Origin: Symbiodinium natans
Taxonomy: Eukaryota; Sar; Dinophyceae; Suessiales; Symbiodiniaceae
Assembly: GCA_905221605.1 (NCBI GenBank)
Contig: CAJNDS010002657.1
Span: 957,001-1,021,000, forward strand
Direction of reading: 5' to 3'
DNA length: 64,000 nucleotides
Below the pieces are notes generated by a model. That model was not told the DNA's origin. It worked only from the letters and a program-made list of their open reading frames with translations, and ran no database searches. Below, piece after piece: positions 31,984 to 42,537 of the stretch. How positions within the stretch are numbered: the stretch's first letter is position 1; each line of letters opens with the position of its first letter. Made by a program: the position numbers and the translations under genes.

Positions 31984-32200
31984 AAAGGTGTTTAGGATTT
32001 CCGGGCCTAATGGTTAGGGTTTCAAGGCCTCACGGCCTGGTGTTTAGGGTTTCAGGGCCTCAAGGCCTGCAGTTTAGGGTTTCACGGCCTCATGGCCTAA
32101 TATTTAGGTTTCAGGGTTTCAGGGCCTCAAGGCCTAGTGTTTAGGGTTTCAGGGCCTCAAGGCCTGGTGTTTAGGGTTTCAAGGCCTCAAGGCCGGGTGT
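31984..32200 (+). repeat. About 31-bp tandem repeat
   Basis: Seven imperfect copies of GTTTAGGGTTTCAGGGCCTC plus AAGGCCTG, joined directly to the 21-bp minisatellite. Each unit contains a TTTAGGG core and the palindromic AAGGCCT. Confidence 0.85.
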
Positions 32201-32367
32201 GGCTTGTGTTAATATTAAGCGCTTGGTACTACGGCGTGATTGGTGCATCCGAAGAGAAAATAAGTAACCTTCTATTTTCTTAATGTTATGGGATTCTTTG
32301 GGCGGGTGGGTTTTTTCCGTTGCCTAGATACACTGCTGGCCTAGTAAATGCTCGAACTTGAGATGCT

Positions 32368-32471
32368 GAACCCTAAACCCTAAACCCTAAACCCTAAACC
32401 CTAAACCCTAAACCCTAAACCCTAAACCCTAAACCCTAAACCCTAAACCCTAAACCCTAAACCCTAAACCC
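32368..32471 (-). repeat. CCCTAAA array
   Basis: About 15 pure units. A plus-oriented array of similar length lies at 32,709-32,826, the two flanking 240 bp of unique sequence. Confidence 0.95.
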
Positions 32472-33102
32472 TTGCAGGCTGGGCCTGGAGCCTGTGCTGG
32501 TTCATAAACCCCCTTTCGCACCCTCAGAAAGCGTGCTTTAAATTGCTGGGCACGCCCAAAAAAACCCTTATGGATCTTAGCACTTGCGCAAATTTCATTC
32601 TGCTGAGATGAAGCTGTTGCAGCTTCCAGAAGAGTAAGTCCCGGCGGTGGGCCCAGACGCAGCCTTCAGGCCAACCACGTCTTCTGAGCCCCTGAAAGCG
32701 AGCAGGCTAGGGTTTAGGGTTTAGGGTTTTAGGGTTTAGGGTTTAGGGTTTAGGGTTTAGGGTTTAGGGTTTAGGGTTTAGGGTTTAGGGTTTAGGGTTT
32801 AGGGTTTAGGGTTTAGGGTTTAGGGTTCAGAGGAACAACATCCTCTGACCGCTGACCAACATTTTTTTCAAGAGGTTTCCTTGGCAAAAAGAACTTTTTA
32901 TGAAGGCTGCTTCGAAGGATTGCAATCCTTAAGTCGCGACTCCGAAATGCCCCAGCTTTAGAAGGGTTTAGGGTTTAAGGTTTAGGGTTTAGGGAAACCC
33001 CCCAAAGCCCTAAAAGGTCCTGTCCCAAGCCACATTTTGAGCTCGAAAAGAGAACCTCCCTAAGTTCGATACCTTGCGCCCTAAAACCCCTAAACCCCGC
33101 AG

Positions 33103-33151
33103 GTGGTGGTAGCCATCATGCACGTGGGGGACGTCCTAGCTCTGGCTGGAG
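33103..33151 (+). CDS. Candidate exon, unknown
   Basis: Acceptor CCCGCAG|GTG, then VVVAIMHVGDVLALAG, donor G|GTTCAT. Short and hydrophobic, with correct splice context. No family recognised. Confidence 0.32.
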
Positions 33152-33403
33152 GTTCATGGGGGATTTGGGGGGGCGGGTAAGGGGGGGAGGTTGGGACTTA
33201 GGGTTCTAGGCTTCTAGCGTTCTAGGGTTCAGGGTTTAGGGCTTATTGTCATCGGGTTCACGGTTCATGGCTTAAGCTGCGTAGGGTTTTGAAGCAGCCC
33301 GGGTTTTTCCTGAATGATCGTTGTGGGTTTTTTTGGGACGTCTCTTTTGAATCCTCGGCGTGCTGGGATTTCCATCGACTTATGTGAGATGCGCGGCACA
33401 CTT

Positions 33404-33535
33404 GGGGGTTTTCCGAAAAAATAGGGGACCCTTAATGTAGATCCCCAAATTAGGCTTTCCGAAAATGGTCCCTTTAAGTGGATTCTATTCTATTTGGGGC
33501 ATAAAAGGGGTACCCCTATTTTGGGAAACACCCAA
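33404..33535. mobile_element. Family-C elements, two nested or adjacent
   Basis: GGGGGTTTTCCGAAAAAATA at the left and CCCCTATTTTGGGAAACACC at the right, with a second internal CCGAAAATGG motif, suggesting one copy inside another. Confidence 0.6.
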
Positions 33536-33924
33536 ATAATTAGGAGGATCCCCTTATGATAAGGACCGCACAAAGGTACCCCCTGAAGAGTTGCGTGTTC
33601 TTTGCCTACATGGCAGTGGGTCCCAGACCTAAAGCACAAGCGCCGCCTTAGGTTTAAGAGCTCGGGTTTAGGGTTTAGGGTTTAGGGTTTAGGGTTTAGG
33701 GTTTAGGGATTTCGGGGTAAGACGCAAGCGCATGTGTCCATGGCGGTTGCTTGCTTTGCCTTCACTTCCTGGGTTTTTTTGGACCCGTCGTTCCCTTTCT
33801 ATCCTTTTCCTCTCCCTCTCCCCACTCCTAGTGTAGAGAGTTGTGTAACCCCTAAGCCCCACACCCTAAACCCTAAACCCTAAACCCTAAACCCTATACC
33901 CTAAACCCCCCACCAAAGTTGCAG

Positions 33925-34011
33925 GCTGGGGTGTTCTGTGCAGGGTTCCTGTTAGCCTCAAGCCTGTCGTGCACGAAGCAGTCGTGTGGCCCTGTCGCGC
34001 TTTTGCACTGA
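33925..34011 (+). CDS. Candidate terminal exon, unknown
   Basis: Acceptor GTTGCAG|GCT (the AG|GC style of the TyrRS exons), then AGVFCAGFLLASSLSCTKQS, CGPVALLH and TGA. No family recognised. Confidence 0.32.
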   Translation, partial: AGVFCAGFLLASSLSCTKQSCGPVALLH

Positions 34012-34360
34012 ACTTGCTTCACCCCGAGGCCCGGGACCAGGTCTAAATCACGTAAGACCTACTCTCGATCAGTGTTAGGGATCCTTTTTACTTTTTTGGG
34101 TTATGGGCTTTCTTATATATGAACAAAAAGGATCCTTTTTCTTCCTAGGGGAACAGGGATTAAGTACTTGGGTCACAAGACACCTACACCGTAACCCTGA
34201 TCAGGTAAAAACCATTCCCTAACTCCTCAACCACACGCACTTAGGGTTTGGGGTGCACGGTGTAGGGCTCAAGGATACGTAAACTCCAAACCCCATACCC
34301 TGAACCCTGAGGTTTATGGGAGTAAAAGCAGGGTCAGTTGTACCTGAAGGCAGGTGATAG

Positions 34361-34719
34361 CTGCATGTTCCCTACCTATTACTGCCCATGAACGTTGGGG
34401 CAGGCGAAAGCCGGAACTTGCTTCTTCCAACCAGGCAAGCGAGAAGCGGTTCTCTGCTGCGGTCCACACCACAGGAGCGGATCTTTGTGGTACTTTGCTG
34501 TAACTTTAGATCCTTACCTTTTTTGGGTTTATTGGGTTTCTTATTAAGGCAGCTAAAAGTTTAATTTATAGCTACCCTCCTGAGTGCAGCCAAGGGATTA
34601 GGGTTGTTGGGGCGCAGGGTCGGCACGGACAGTCTGCAAAAGGAACCTGTCACAAGTTTCGGTTGATGGTTGAGGCAGGGTTCAGGACTGTCTCAAACCA
34701 TGCTGCCCTTGTGGATTAA
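34361..34719 (+). CDS. Reading frame interrupted by a short family-A element
   Basis: A frame open from 34361 (ATG at 34388) reads MNVGAGESRNLLLPTRQARS and on to ...STPQER. It is cut at 34482 by the 112-bp element. Past the element and one copy of its GGAT duplication, the same frame continues from 34599 as RVVGAQGRHGQSAKGTCHKF and about 19 more residues to TAA at 34717-34719. No family recognised. If spliced, the intron would not have an ordinary GT donor at that exact point. Confidence 0.38.
34483..34594 (+). mobile_element. Family-A short element, copy 2
   Basis: 112 bp, flanked by GGAT duplications. Interrupts the open frame 34361-34719. Confidence 0.87.
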
Positions 34720-34965
34720 CGAGGCTTATACGGGAACCTAAGCCCCACAAAAAGGGTAATGAGGGCCTGCTCTGGGTCCTAGTCAACCCGTTATATTGCT
34801 AGGTTTCTTTTGAGTCTCGTTGAACACTCATGGGTAGTCGTGCATGAAACATCTTTTGCCACGCAACAAATCTCGGCCGGGTTCACCAATCTGCCCTTGC
34901 ATGTCTCCAAACCCTTGCATTTCGCGAGGCTGTGAGCCCGGTTGCAAATGACCGCAGCGAGATTA

Positions 34966-35050
34966 CTGCTATTTGCTTAAGAACCCCCAAAAATTAGCAG
35001 ATGATAATCCCTATATTGCCCTTACAAGGGGGTTCTTCAGCAAATAGTAG
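34966..35050. mobile_element. Inverted-repeat element
   Basis: Left end CTGCTATTTGCTTAAGAACC, right end GGTTCTTCAGCAAATAGTAG. GATTA occurs at both borders. Confidence 0.72.
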
Positions 35051-35336
35051 ATTAGCCTTGAGTTACATTAAAGGCCGCATTATCCTCGGAGCTGCATGGT
35101 TTGCAAAATTGTTGAAGAAATTCAGAGTGGTGGGGGGGTGCACGCCTCGGTTTAGGGTATAGGGTTTAGGGTTTAGGATTTAGGCTTGAGGGTTTAAGGT
35201 GATATTTTTTTTTTTTCATTTGGTTTGGGGGTTGGTTTTGGGGGGGCTGGGGTACCCATTTCAGGCTGGTGGACAACTAGGTGGTGGGTAGCTGAGATGC
35301 TTGGCACGACTCCTCAGGCCTCGGTGCGTTATGTTA

Positions 35337-35405
35337 TACGATCAGTCCTTGATCGGGATTCATAATCGGGGGCGCGATGGTCCCTATTAAGGACTGTTAG
35401 TATAA
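35337..35405. mobile_element. Family-F inverted-repeat element
   Basis: ATACGATCAGTCCTTGATCG at the left and TTAAGGACTGTTAGTAT at the right. Related copies at 46,472 and 38,612. Confidence 0.65.
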
Positions 35406-35753
35406 GGGGGAACGCCCCAAAGTTTTTTTGTATCTTCAAGTACTGTCAGTTCAGTCCTTATGCAACTTTAGGCCCACAATCTTGGACTTAGAGTAGGACG
35501 AGCGAAGGGAGGATTTAGGGTTTGGCCTGACTTTGGTGAAGGGCCGTAGGACTTGGGTACGTTTCAGAGCTCGGAGAGTGCAGAGTTTCGCATCTAGAGT
35601 GTATGTAGGTCTTAGCCGACGTTTCTGGCTTGACTTATTCCAGGGCCTCAGAAGCCCCACCGCCCCCTGGTGCAGTGTTTATAGCAGCGCAGCTTTGCAA
35701 AGTCTGCAGTTCTACAATTGTTTTGCTTTCCTAAACCCAACCAAACCTAAAGG

Positions 35754-35975
35754 CCCTAAACCCTGAACCCGCCCTACACCCGACAGGCCCAAAACCCTAA
35801 ACCCTAAAGGCCCTACGCCCTAAACCCTAAAGGCCCGAAACCCTAAACCCTAAAGGCCCTATGCCCTAAACCCTAAACCCTATAGGCCCTCCGCCCTAAA
35901 CCCTGAACCCTAAACCCTAAACCCTAAACCCTAAACCCTAAACCCTAAACCCTAAACCCTAAACCCTAAACCCTC
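35754..35975 (-). repeat. CCCTAAA array with AGGCCCTA interruptions
   Basis: Degenerate first half with repeated AAAGGCCCTA inserts, then about 12 pure units. An opposite-oriented array lies at 36,060-36,181, the two flanking a short exon-like segment (NLHHLAAEHFEQMGLQAVK). Confidence 0.93.
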
Positions 35976-36370
35976 AAGGCCCTAAACCTGAAGAGGAATC
36001 TCCACCACCTGGCGGCGGAACACTTCGAACAAATGGGGCTCCAGGCTGTCAAATGCGCGTGGTTGAGGGTTTAGAGATTTAGGGTTTAGGGGTTTAGGGT
36101 TTAGGGACAAGGGTTTAGGGTTTAGGGTTTAGGGTTTAGGGTTTAGGGTTTAGGGTTTAGGGTTTAGGGTTTAGGGCTTAGGCCCCTGGGATACCTCACA
36201 TTTTCCCTTACTGGGTTTTAGAGGATCCTATGCAGGAACCCAACCAAGCATTGTCAGATCTTGCGTTTACAGCTGGCACAGAGCGCGTCGACATCGAATC
36301 GCGGCAGTGTCTTGCCCAACTCACATTCTGGATCATTCTGGTGACATGTGGAGTCACAGCACTGCAGGTT

Positions 36371-36592
36371 GTAGCTGCCGAGGGCCACTGCCAATTCACG
36401 GCAGTTGGCCAGCACTACAACCTGCAGGCGCGGGAGATGCGGCGTGCGTGCTGCAACCACTTGGTTGCACACACCGCCGTGCCCCAGGAGATGTTTGCCA
36501 GCTCCAAGCAGCACCCGGGATGGTTCTGGGCTTTCTTACACCTGAAACACCTCGACCCTGAACTCATAGTTGGGCTTAGGGTTTATGTCTAA
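36371..36592 (+). CDS. OTU-like cysteine protease exon (N-terminal half of domain)
   Basis: After the acceptor ACTGCAG|GTT the frame reads VVAAEGHCQFTAVGQH, then REMRRACCNHLVAH. This resembles the start of the OTU deubiquitinase domain, (D/E)GxCxFxAV followed by an LRR-type helix; the putative nucleophile Cys codon is 36389-36391. The usual Asp before Gly is Glu here. The C-terminal catalytic His is not present before the TAA, so this is a partial exon or a decayed copy. The open frame extends upstream to 36230, but that part looks intronic. Weak family match from pattern only. Confidence 0.45.
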   Translation, partial: VAAEGHCQFTAVGQHYNLQAREMRRACCNHLVAHTAVPQEMFASSKQHPGWFWAFLHLKHLDPELIVGLRVYV

Positions 36593-36852
36593 GGGTAGTT
36601 TCATGGGCCCTTGATATGGTCCCCTACCTCCTTTGAAGGGTTCTGATGTAAGGGCCCTTAATTTGTACAGGGTATGTAAGGGGTATATAAGGTGTGCCCT
36701 TTGCAGGTCCCATGCTAAGGGACCATGTAACTACCCCAAGAATCCCTAAACCCCCTAACCCTAAGCCCTAAACCCTACACCCTAAGTTTATGGCTCCCCC
36801 CTAAACCCTAAACCCTAAACCCTAAACCCTAAACCCTTAACCCACTTCTGGA

Positions 36853-36942
36853 GCTGAGTCTGAGGATTCCGGGTTTAGATTCGTGCAGCGCTGGGTCACA
36901 GAGAAGCAACGTGACGGTCTTGAGTCCCAAAACCAAGGGTTT
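36853..36942 (+). CDS. Candidate exon, unknown
   Basis: Open frame AESEDSGFRFVQRWVTEKQR, then DGLESQNQ, ending at a TTTAGGG-type stretch. Hydrophilic and protein-like in composition, but another frame over the same bases is also open. No family recognised. Confidence 0.25.
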
Positions 36943-37506
36943 AGGCCGGTTTAGGGTTTAGAGTTTAGGGTCTAGGGTCTAGGGTCTTAGGGCCCTAAAC
37001 CCTACACCCTTTTTGAATTTTGCAGAGGGTTTCAAGGGCAATCCTAGAACTTCACCCTAAACCCTTGCTTGTTTGCTGATTTAGGGTTTGGGGTTTAGCG
37101 TTCCCAGGTCTGTGGGCTTGCAAAGGCTAGCTGAGCTTGTGCAAAGCGACAACTCTGAGTTGAGACTTTGAGGGTTTGGCTTTTAGGGTTTAGGGTTTAG
37201 GGTTGAGGGTTTAGGGTTTAGGGAAATCACATCGTTGTAGAAGACCCTAAGCCCGAAACCCTAACACCAAGCCCCTCCTTGTTCAAAATTCCTAAGGGGG
37301 TGAAACCCTACACCAAGACAAAAAGAACGCGAGGATGGGCAAAGGAGTCCTAGCCTCCTAGGATCGAGTATGTTGGTGCATGTATAGATATAAGTTAGAA
37401 GTGCACTACAGGGGCCCGAATTATTGTGGTATCCTACTTCAGAACCCTGCTTAACGACTACATTACTTCCCCCGATCCTCCTTCCAAGTCTTGTTTACCC
37501 CCGCAG

Positions 37507-37587
37507 AATGAGGCCTTCCTGGCATCCTTATCGTTTTGGGGGGGACAAGGCTTCAGAAGTGGGGAAGTACCATTACGGACATGAGGA
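37507..37587 (+). CDS. Candidate terminal exon, unknown
   Basis: After TACCCCCGCAG the frame reads NEAFLASLSFWGGQGFRSGE, VPLRT and a stop. The acceptor is strong by eye but is followed by A, not G. No family recognised. Confidence 0.26.
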
Positions 37588-37880
37588 AAACGCCTAACCC
37601 CTAAACCCTAAACCCTTAATCCTAAACCCTAAACCCTAACCCGAAACCCTAAACAAGCTCTGACTCACGAGACCAGTTCCAGGTGCCAAAGATCGAATGC
37701 ACCGACATGCCGTGGGGCCTGGAGTTTAGGGTTTAGGGTTTAAGGTTTAGGGTTTAGGGTTTAGGTAAGTCCTAATGTTGGGCCCTCGCTGCGCCCTTCT
37801 TTAGCGTGCCCCCCCCCCCCCCCACCCCCTGCCCTGAACAGTCGAAGCTGATGTTGTCCCTCTTTACACGCTCTTAAACA

Positions 37881-37998
37881 GAATGCGAGAGACGTTTGTG
37901 CTATCTACAAGAAAGAACAAAGTGAAAGCAACACGGGCCCGAAACGGGCTGCGAGCAAAAGGATGCGTGAATCTGAAGGGACACACGAAATATTCTTA
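37881..37998 (+). CDS. Candidate terminal exon, unknown
   Basis: After CTTAAACAG the frame reads NARDVCAIYKKEQSESNTGP, then KRAASKRMRESEGTHEIFL and TGA. The shifted frame from an ATG is also open for 43 codons. Highly charged. No family recognised. Confidence 0.27.
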
Positions 37999-38611
37999 TG
38001 ACATCGTGAAGACTTGACTTCGTAGCAGATTTCACCGAGCACCCCCAAACCGCTTGACTGTTTGTAGAGGAAGCCTCTGCTAAACAGAGTCCAGCAGGAA
38101 AACCCTTAACCCGTCGGGTTTAGGGTTGAAGGGTCGGGGTCTTGATATGTTTGGATTTGAAAGCTGCTTATGCTCTAAACCCTAAAACAATCCACTTGAA
38201 ACTGTAGAGGGGACATTACGATCTTAGCTCAAGGGTTTTGGGGGTTACACCTGCAAACCTCAATCTCAAACCCCAAACCCTACGGTCAGCCTTCTCGTCC
38301 TTAGGTTGCTTGGGAACTCAGGGGTTAGGGCTTCAGACCATGGAGCACGGTTCCTCAAGGGTTTAAGGTTTAGGGTTTAGGGTCGCTTGAAGTTAAGTTT
38401 GGGGGTTGAGGCCGTTGCTTTGGGAAGCTACCGCCGGGAGTACACCCTCACCCTTAAAACAGAACAGAACAGAGCCCTAGACCTTAAACCCTGAACCCTA
38501 GTAGCCCTAAACCCGAAACCCCAAACCTTAAACCCTAAACCCTGAACCCTAAACCCTAAACCCTAAACCTTGTGCTCCAAAAGGTCTCAACCTCACACCT
38601 TGGGATGCTCC

Positions 38612-38646
38612 GCCTTACACGAACAGTCCTTAATAGGGATTATAAT

Positions 38647-38679
<33 letters not shown>

Positions 38680-38815
38680 GGGGTGCTGCAAAACCCTAAA
38701 CCCTAAACCCTAAACCCTAAACCCTAAACCCTAAACCCTAAACCCTAAACCCTAAACCCTAAACCCTAAACCCTAAACCCTGGCTAGTAGAAGGGGGAAC
38801 ATCCCAACTCTCAGA
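38612..38815. mobile_element. Family-F element split by poly-G and a CCCTAAA array
   Basis: Left end ACGAACAGTCCTTAATAGGG, right end TAGTAGAAGGGGGAACATCC, matching the ends of the intact copies. The interior is a poly-G run and about 12 CCCTAAA units. Confidence 0.55.
38647..38780. repeat. Poly-G run and CCCTAAA array
   Basis: A run of more than 30 G, a short spacer and about 12 CCCTAAA units. The block sits inside a family-F element whose two ends flank it. Confidence 0.9.
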
Positions 38816-39194
38816 CCGCACGGGCCCTGGAAACTGGAAATCCCACAAAGTTGATGAACCTTATAAAGTCCGAAGCCTGGCCCTTCCGTAGACTGTAGAA
38901 GCCCTAAACCCTAAACCCTAAACCCTAAACTCCCTAAACCCTAAACTCCCTAAACCCTAAACCCTAAACCCCAGAACTTCCGAAACCCTAACTCCTAGCC
39001 AAGCCAGGTCGCCCACCTGGCTGTTAGGTTTTGGGGTTTTGGTTTCTGTCCAGTGCTTGTGGCGAAGGTCTGAGTTGGGATTCAACCCCCACAAGCCCTA
39101 AAAGCCCCAAAAGCCCTAGAAGCCCAAAAGCCCCCAAACCTAAGCCATAACTTTGTCATAGTTGGGTACCATTTTACATGTTACAGGGTACTTA

Positions 39195-39300
39195 AACCCA
39201 ATAAGGAATATATATATATATATATCTATTTATTTATTTATTTATTTATATTTATTTATTTATATTTATATTTTGTATTTTTTGTATATTCGAATGTTTA
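39195..39300. repeat. TA and TTTA microsatellite
   Basis: (TA)n then (TTTA)n and TTTATATT variants, marking the left side of the AT-rich region. Confidence 0.93.
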
Positions 39301-39789
39301 ATATTATCCTTTAAAACGCCCTGAGCCACAAAGTTGCGAACCAAGGCCCATGCTGCGTCTGCAGAGCCCGGGTGATGGCTTGGAGGTCCCATGGGTTTCA
39401 GGGCTTCTAGGGCGTTAGGGGTGTTAGGGTTTCAGGGGTTTTAGGGTTTTAGGATTGTAGGGTTGTAGGGTTGTAGGGTTGTAGGGGTTTAGGGTTTTGG
39501 GTTTCAGGGTGAAGGGTTTGAAGATGTAGGGTTGAGGTGTTTTTTTGGACTCAAGACCCAACGGGAACCCTCGTTCTTCCCTCTTGCTTTACAAAAAGTA
39601 AGACTCAGAACAAAAAGATGGGGTTCATCCCTCAGAATAACATGGGTATCCCTAAGTAAGGGTGCTCCTAATGCCTACCCCCCCCCCCCCCCCCCGCAAG
39701 TAAGGGTTCCCTATTGCTCCTTGAAACAACACAGACTGAACCTTTTGTTCGAGGCTTGGATCTCAAGAACCCATATAAATATGAATGTT

Positions 39790-40510
39790 AAAAAGCCTTA
39801 AAAGTCTTTTCTACATAGTAGAATCGCTTTTTTATTGTGAAATATAACTATAAACATGATATTGCTAAAAGGATTATCGGTTTTGAATAAAAGCATTTAG
39901 ATCATTTGTAGAAACATTATTTTGCAAAAGCTGCGGATTGTCACTAATTTGTCGCCGGGGGCTTTTAGGACGTCGAGTTTTGGTAATACTTTTATTGCAT
40001 TTTATTGTTTTTTATTATATGTGTTGGGTTTTATATTTTTTAGAGTATGAATGGCTAACAAAAGCTTGATGATTAACTATAATAAGTTTTTTAATAATAT
40101 TAAATAATATAATTTTACAATTTGGGGTTGGGGTTGGGGTGACAAATCTACTTTTTATAAAAAATTGTATTTGGTTATCTTATAAAACTTTAATTTTAAC
40201 AAATAACTTCTTAAAAGTAAACAACTTAGTTCAATAAATATATATTATTTTAAATTAACTAAAAATAATTCTTAACAAATGTTTAGAAATCTTAAATATT
40301 ATTAATAAGACATTTTGTTAATTAAATTTTAAATTCGTTTAAGAACCCAGTTTGTCCACACCATCCTATATAATAATTAAAACAATACAAAAATATTATA
40401 TTACACAAACACAATTAACTGTTATTATAATAACTTAAGAACAATATAGATTTTAAATATAAAACCGCAAACAGTTTATTTAACCTATAACAGGGTTTAT
40501 GGGATGATTA
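39790..40510. other. AT-rich island of foreign-looking composition
   Basis: About 700 bp at roughly 20-25% GC with no telomere-like units, in a GC-rich region. A plus-strand stretch at 39,967-40,050 encodes a hydrophobic run (FGNTFIAFYCFLLYVLGFIF) before TGA. It resembles organelle DNA in composition, but I cannot match any gene. Candidate nuclear insert of organelle DNA. Confidence 0.5.
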
Positions 40511-41315
40511 ACCCTAAACCCGAAACCCGAAACCCCAAACCCCAAACCCCAAACCCTAACCCCATGGCCCTGCGCAGACCACTGGGAGATCTAGGTTTAG
40601 GGTTTGGGGATGCGGGCTTCAACGCAGAGGGTCGTTGGGGAATCAGAGGGTCTGACGGGTTTAGGGTTTGAGTTATGTATAAGTTGCATGTGCCCTGAAG
40701 GGACCCCGATGTGGTTGTTTTTTGCTACTTCACGAGAATACTTACTAGGTTCCCGATCCTCCAGGTACAGTACTGAGTACTAGTACACTTTAGAGGTTGT
40801 CCGAAGCCCCCTCCCCCCCTTCCCCCAATAAACTACACAGGGGGGAACCAAAAAAAACACCGAAGCCGTCACATAAACCACCATAAGCCCTGTAGACTCT
40901 AAGCTTTACTAAAGCGCTAAACCCCCGCCCCGAAAAGACAACAAAACGTCAGAGCCGAAAACTTCAGTCTTCAGGGTCCTCCAGCCTTCTAGGAGGCTTA
41001 AACTCCCCTCCTGGGCTTCATCATAGGGCCTGTAGGGGGATGAGTGGACCTGCGTTCTCGTCGGAGTCTTGGGGCTTCGTAGGATTCAGAAGGGTTCTTG
41101 GGGCTCATAGGGTCCCCTTATAGGATTTCTTGGGCCCTGAACCCTAAACCCTAAACCCTAAACCCTAAACCCTAAACCCTAAACCCTAAACCCTAAACCC
41201 TAAACCCTAAACCCTAAACCCTAAACCCTAGACCCAACCTCCGAACTCTGCCAGGCTGATACCCAGATCCTGGTAACTGACAAGGCCGGGCTTGCACCAT
41301 AGCGTCCCCTATATT

Positions 41316-41427
41316 CTTTGTGGTGCTTTACTGTAACTTTACATCTTTAGCTTGTTTGGGTTTATTGGGTTTCCTAACAAGGCAGCTAACAATTTAATTT
41401 CTAGCTGCCCTTCTGAGTGCAGCCAAG
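41316..41427 (+). mobile_element. Family-A short element, copy 3
   Basis: 112 bp with several substitutions (TGCTTTACTG near the start, TGCCCTTCTGAG near the end). Flanked by a 7-bp CTATATT duplication, the longest in the family. Confidence 0.85.
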
Positions 41428-41518
41428 CTATATTCAGGCCACGCATCCAGATACTTACTCTTGGTTAGTAGTGAATGAGGCCCTATGTCCCCCTATATAT
41501 GATTCAGCCCCGGCGGGC

Positions 41519-41597
41519 CCCCCCCCCCCCCTACCCCACTCCCCCCACCCCCCCCCTACCCCCCCCCCCCCCCCGCACCCCCCCCCCCACCCCCTAC

Positions 41598-41646
<49 letters not shown>

Positions 41647-41720
41647 ACCCCCTCCCCCCCCACCCCCCCCCCCCCCCCCCCCCCCTTACCCCCCCCCCCC
41701 TGGTATCCCCCCCCCCCCCC
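41519..41720. repeat. 200-bp poly-C tract
   Basis: Almost pure C with rare A/T, ending CTGGTATCC-poly-C. Proline-rich frames over it are artefacts. A matching G-rich tract lies at 42,205-42,275 in inverted orientation. Its length and purity make it error-prone in assembly. Confidence 0.95.
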
Positions 41721-42275
41721 TGTGGTTGGGGGGGTTTAGGTTTTAGGGTTTTAGTTTGGTTTAGGGTTTAGGTTAGGTTTAGGGTTTTAGGGTTTTAGGG
41801 TTTAGGGTTTAGGGTTGGGTAGGGTTTTAGGGTTTTAGGGTTTAGGGTTAGGGTTTTTTTAGGGTTTTAGGGTTTGGGGTTTAGGGATTAGGGTTTTAGG
41901 GGGTTTAGGGTTTAGGGTTTAGGGTTTTCCCCGCGGATGGGGTACTAAGTGATACCCCCCCCCCTGTGGTGTGGTTGGGGGTTGGTTTTAGGGTTAGGGT
42001 TTAGGGTTCAGGGTTTTAGGTTAGGGTTTAAGGTTTCTTTAGGTTTAGGGTTTAGGTTTTGGGTTTTAGGGTTTAAGGTTTAAGACTTAAGGTTTAGGGT
42101 TTAGGGTTAGGGTTTAGGTTTTAGGGTTTAGGGTTTAGAGGGTTTAGGGTTTAGGGGTTTAGGTTTAGGGTTTAGGTTTAGGGTTTACGGACCGTAGAGT
42201 CGGCTGGGGGGGGGGGGGGGGGGGATACCAGGGGGGGGGGTGGGGGGGGGAGGGGGGGGGGGAGGGGGGGGGGGC
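41721..42275. repeat. Degenerate TTTAGGG block ending in a poly-G tract
   Basis: 480 bp of imperfect TTTAGGG/TTTTAGGG with a second GATACCCCC motif at about 41,950, then a 70-bp G-rich tract containing GGGGATACCAGGGG, the complement of the CCTGGTATCCCC in the poly-C tract. Confidence 0.88.
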
Positions 42276-42537
42276 CCAGGACGCTCGACGCTGAACCATA
42301 TATATATATATACCCTTTAAGGGATTATGTAGGGTACCTCATTCCCTCATGCCCTACTCACCACCAGTAAGGATAGGCCCCTAAACCTCAAAAGGAACCC
42401 AGGGGGAGGGAGGGGGTGAGAGCCCCCCATATTCCCCAACTGAGGGCTTACTGCGGCATGTAATGACCCCAAGTAAGCCTTAGCCAGGATTTAGAGTTTA
42501 GGGTTTAGGGTTTAGGGTAAATAAGCCTCAACCAGCC

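Larger units (their letters stand above)
38900..41230. other. Gene-free stretch
   Basis: Apart from the AT-rich island and microsatellite, it holds degenerate TTTAGGG-like sequence, C-runs at about 39,679 and a CCCTAAA array at 41,139-41,231. A frame at 39,532-39,801 crosses a C-run and is unlikely to be coding. Confidence 0.5.

Noticed and set aside
31224-32144. Long frames up to 296 codons over the 21-bp minisatellite
   Set aside because: The unit is a multiple of three, so all frames stay open; pure repeat translation.
39967-40050. Named mitochondrial gene in the AT-rich island
   Set aside because: A hydrophobic run is present but I cannot match it to cox1, cox3 or cob, so no gene is called.
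41417-41771. Proline-rich proteins
   Set aside because: Translation of the poly-C tract.
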